DNA from: Bacillus sp. S/N-304-OC-R1
GTDB lineage: Bacteria > Bacillota > Bacilli > Bacillales > Cytobacillaceae
DNA: 64,000 bases
Reading direction: 5' to 3'
Assembly (NCBI RefSeq): GCF_019749375.1
Contig: NZ_JACWFE010000004.1
Span: forward strand, 248,001-312,000
Positions 61,600-64,000 of the stretch are shown one piece after another. Under the pieces are notes generated by a model that was not told the DNA's origin, made no database searches, and saw nothing but the letters and a program-made list of their open reading frames with translations. A program made the translations under genes and the position numbers. Position 1 is the first letter of the stretch. The number at the start of each line of letters is the position of its first letter.

Positions 61600-62870
61600 G
61601 GGAAGAGCGCCAAATTCGTGGATTTATGGTTAAAAATCGTGACCGTATTAAGATGCTTTAGGTTCTTCTATCGTAACTGCGTATCCTAAACTTTCGAGTC
61701 TTCTCAGTGAATGCCGAACGATAGATTGTTGTCTCTGCTTATCAAAGTAGTCTTCGCCTAAGTCTACATACATTTCTTTTCGAGTTAATAGATAATAGGA
61801 GATACGTAACATTGCGTGAGCGACAACAATACCTGCACGTTTTTTGCCTTTTCGAGATGCTGTACGCCTATACAGTGCTCCAAGATAGTTTTTGGATCCT
61901 CTTACTGAATGAGTTGCCTCGGTTAATGCCGATCTTAAATACTTATTTCCTTTTTTAGTCTTGGCTGATTTTCTTTTTCCTGCACTTTCGTTTTGCCCTG
62001 GAACTAAACCTGCCCAAGAACACATGTGAGCTGCAGTAGGGAATTGTTTCTGCACATCAGTACCAATTTCAGATAGGATTTGTTCAGCCATTCTGGTCGC
62101 TATACCTGGAATGGAATCCAGTCGTTCTATATCTTCTTGATGGGAGCTGACTCTGTCGGCAACTTCTTTATCAAGCATCTCGGTTTGTTCAGTAAGAAAA
62201 TCTATATGACCTAGAATGGTTTTTAACATAAGTCGTTGATGTGAATTAATATAGCCTTTTAGAGCGAGTTCCAGTTCTTCTTTCTTCTTTCTTCTTTTTC
62301 ATAGTGCGTCGAGCAAAGTTAGCTAGTTTTTCAGGATCTTCTTCGCCTTCGGCAATAGCTTTGAGCATATCTCTAGCTGAAACTCCCATGACATCCGAAA
62401 CAACAGATCCTAACTTAATATTCGCTCCTTCTAACACCTTTTGAATCCGATTGTGTTGCCTAGCACGCTCTTCGATAATGCTTCGACGATAACGCACAAG
62501 TTCTCGTAACTCACGCTGATTTCGGTCAGGAATATAACTAGCTTTAAGTAATCCATGACGAAGAAGATTTGCGATCCATTCTGCATCTTTAACATCAGTT
62601 TTACGACCTGGAACTGCTTTCATGTGTTGAGCATTCATAACTAAAAATTCAATATCTTCAGCCTCAAGTAAACTAACAATAGGCTTCCAATATACACTTG
62701 TACTCTCCATCGCTACATGGGTGCTTCCCGTATGGGAGCGACAGTCAGTGGTGCACCGTGGTCGTTGTAGTCAGACTAAAGGATGGGCTCTAACGCACCA
62801 TAGTTCAGCGACCTTCCTCTTCCAGCCGTAGAATCAGCATTGACGGTTCTAACACATTTTCATTCTCTGT
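61600..62870 (-). mobile_element. Degenerate IS110-type insertion sequence
   Basis: Extent approximate: transposase remnant plus GC-richer flanking DNA at 62711-62870 (TGGTGCACCGTGG ... CTTCCAGCCGTAGAATCAGC) unlike the surrounding AT-rich DNA. In the IS110 group the non-coding end carries a structured guide (bridge) RNA; this segment is where one would look. Precise ends are not visible because IS110 elements lack inverted repeats. Confidence 0.5.
61648..62710 (-). pseudogene. IS110-family transposase, truncated and frameshifted
   Basis: The minus strand encodes MESTSVYWKPIVSLLEAEDI, DVKDAEWIANLLRHGLLKAS and LRELVRYRRSIIEERARQHN, the second half of the DEDD (RuvC-like) domain of IS110 enzymes. 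It continues after a frameshift as LDSIPGIATRMAEQILSEIG (transposase_20 HhH) and AGLVPGQNESAGKRKSAK. The shift lies in a purine repeat (62280-62300, AAGAAAGAAGAAAGAAGAA), probably replication slippage. The first roughly 80 residues with the first catalytic Asp (GxDVHK) are missing, and an in-frame stop lies upstream. Confidence 0.85.
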
Positions 62871-62902
62871 GGTGAAGCGCTGATTTTTGCGTTTCATTAT
62901 TG

Positions 62903-63036
62903 GCTAACTGGTGCTTTAGTTCAATAACGATATTCAACAATAGGACCATTTAATGGAATAACTCTTTATAGAAAAGTGGAGATTGTGAAGAACTATACTT
63001 AAGCTAAGGGCGCAATTCATGAAGAGGAATTGTGCT
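62903..63036 (+). repeat. Repeat modules beside the IS110 remnant
   Basis: GGCTAACTGGTGCTTTAGTT, CAATAACGATATTCAACAAT, then GAGATTGTGAAGAACTATAC and TTAAGCTAAGGGCGC, ending in the hairpin GCGCAATTC ... GAATTGTGC TTTTT. The order is A-tail, B-head, A-head, B, as at 45697. Confidence 0.7.
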
Positions 63037-63109
63037 TTTTAAGTAATCTGGCCAGATTATTGAGGTAAATCCCTAAATAGAAATGGAATTTTTTTTAATT
63101 CCACACCTT

Positions 63110-63133
63110 GTAACACGATGTATGTAGTGTTAC
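63110..63133 (+). promoter_or_regulatory. Likely PadR operator
   Basis: GTAACAC-N10-GTGTTAC inverted repeat, 34 bases before the padR start. It is suited to autoregulation by the dimeric repressor. Confidence 0.55.
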
Positions 63134-63166
63134 GATGTAAGGGGTTCTAGAAAGTGAGGTATAGTG

Positions 63167-63529
63167 ATGGACAAAGAAATTATGAAAGGCAGCATTGATA
63201 TTTTACTTCTCTCACTCTTGAATAAAAGAGATATGTACGGTTATGAAATGGTAAAAACGTTGAAAGAAAATAGCAATGAACTTTATAACATGAGTGAAGG
63301 TACCCTGTATCCTGCTTTAAAAAGACTGGAGAATAAGGATTGGCTCCAATCATATTGGGAAAATTCAGAGTCAGGAGGGAGACGAAAATATTACAGAATT
63401 ACAGAAGGTGGTAAAAAAGAATTGAACAGAAAATTGAAAGAGTGGACTCAAATTAGTAATTTAATAAAGGTTTGTTCGGAGGGAATCGCTTGGATAAAAA
63501 CATTGAATCCTATATTGACCAAATTGTAA
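63167..63529 (+). CDS. PadR family transcriptional regulator
   Basis: The 120-residue winged-helix protein has GSIDILLLSLLNKRDMYGYEMVKTL, EGTLYPALKRLENKDWL and SGGRRKYYRITEGGKKEL, all hallmarks of PadR. The usual C-terminal helix is replaced by a divergent tail (CSEGIAWIKTLNPILTKL) that is encoded by DNA overlapping the next gene. The normal end may be lost or the overlap may be natural. GTGAGGTATA precedes ATG 63167. PadR genes of this kind commonly precede a permease-prefix membrane gene, as here. Confidence 0.88.
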   Translation: MDKEIMKGSIDILLLSLLNKRDMYGYEMVKTLKENSNELYNMSEGTLYPALKRLENKDWLQSYWENSESGGRRKYYRITEGGKKELNRKLKEWTQISNLIKVCSEGIAWIKTLNPILTKL

Positions 63530-64000
63530 GTGAACTAACTTGTGATGAGACAGAAAAAAGAGAAATAGTTGATGAAATGAAAGACCATTTATACTTGTTG
63601 AAATGTGAATATATAAAAAAAGGTTTATCTGATAAAGAAGCTACAAAAAAGGCTTTAGAATGTTTTGGAGAGCAAAAACATTTAAAAAGTGGTTATCAAG
63701 AATCCTTAATTCCATATTATAAAGTATTCAAAATAGGGACATGGATTTTATTTTGTCTGTACTCATTCATCGTCTTGTTTAAATTGTTATTCCAACGAAT
63801 TTTAATACGCATCACAGATTATACTAATGCAGTTGCTTTTGGTGATCCTAACCCAAGTTTTAATCGCTATTTTTTTAGCCCGCCTGATTCAAATGGTTTT
63901 TTTGATATAGAAGTATGGCTTTTAAATTCAAATATCATTCCTTTTCAGAATACGATTCAATACATAATGGGTTTTGACAGATTTAACATGGATATTATAA
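63490..64000 (+). CDS. Permease-prefix / VanZ-like membrane protein, cut by window end
   Basis: TTG start with GGAGGG 6 bases upstream, inside the padR end (40-base overlap). The N-terminus is the permease prefix domain 1: NIESYIDQIVSELTCDETEKREIVDEMKDHLYLLKCEYIKKGLSDKEATKKALECFG. It is followed by a TM helix (WILFCLYSFIVLFKLLF). A NIIPFQNTIQYI segment then opens VanZ-type domains. No stop before 64000. PadR regulators paired with such proteins control membrane-stress or teicoplanin-resistance-like functions; the exact role is unknown. Confidence 0.75.
   Translation, partial: MDKNIESYIDQIVSELTCDETEKREIVDEMKDHLYLLKCEYIKKGLSDKEATKKALECFGEQKHLKSGYQESLIPYYKVFKIGTWILFCLYSFIVLFKLLFQRILIRITDYTNAVAFGDPNPSFNRYFFSPPDSNGFFDIEVWLLNSNIIPFQNTIQYIMGFDRFNMDII

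Noticed and set aside
40000..63040. CRISPR array or integron attC array
   Set aside because: The repeats are irregularly spaced, diverged and separated by genes; no cas genes, no integrase and no attC-like paired R/L boxes were seen.

Overview
The window is AT-rich, gene-dense chromosome with AGGAGG-type ribosome binding sites, frequent TTG/GTG starts, and spore-forming Bacillus families: PdxS/PdxT, a YjcZ-type peptide, a SpoIIP fragment, YheC/YheD ATP-grasp, DUF4181, YrvL and CatR/CatD/CatE. It fits a soil Bacillaceae (Bacillus sensu lato, for example Neobacillus or Peribacillus relatives). The genus is inferred, not proven. No rRNA, tRNA or CRISPR array was seen.

Layout. 0-4 kb: a LURP-one/YxjI protein, a zinc-ribbon protein and a three-gene alkylation-repair operon (adaA-alkA-ogt) with overlapping genes. 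4-13.4 kb: small membrane proteins, a macrolide-type glycosyltransferase, a SAP-domain protein, MFS and MATE exporters, an ECF S component, a secreted cupredoxin and a PQQ-dependent sugar-dehydrogenase-like beta-propeller. 13.8-15.5 kb: a divergent copper-amine-oxidase-like protein with an altered cofactor motif. 15.7-19.3 kb: a catechol/quinone detoxification block (CatR-like repressor, CatD, CatE, a luciferase-like flavin oxidoreductase and an FMN reductase) with a visible promoter and operator. 19.5-25.5 kb: TetR, two SDR dehydrogenases, MFS, MarR, peptidase E and a VOC protein.

25.6-31.3 kb is the most interesting block. A minus-strand cluster encodes the complete route from phosphoenolpyruvate to 2-aminoethylphosphonate (PEP mutase, phosphonopyruvate decarboxylase, AEP transaminase). 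It is followed by a YheC/YheD-type ATP-grasp ligase and a MurF-like Mur ligase. No phosphonate-degrading hydrolase and no nucleotidyltransferase are present, so this looks like biosynthesis and ligation of a phosphonate, perhaps onto a peptide, polymer or spore/cell-envelope acceptor.

31.3-39.7 kb: a 34-residue arginine-rich protein, a frameshifted YjcZ-type peptide, a SpoIIP C-terminal fragment, PdxR divergent from pdxS-pdxT, and an S41-like lipoprotein. 39.7-63 kb is a hypervariable region: short, mostly membrane or hypothetical genes and at least ten decayed genes. They are separated by copies of a dispersed intergenic repeat whose two modules carry a TAACGGG(TGC) box and a GGGCGC...GCGTC hairpin. 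Embedded intact units are a GH3 glycosidase, a CPBP protease, a NarL-type two-component system followed by an ABC-2 exporter, a GNAT acetyltransferase and a degenerate IS110 transposase. The window ends in a PadR regulator overlapping a permease-prefix/VanZ-like gene that runs off the edge.
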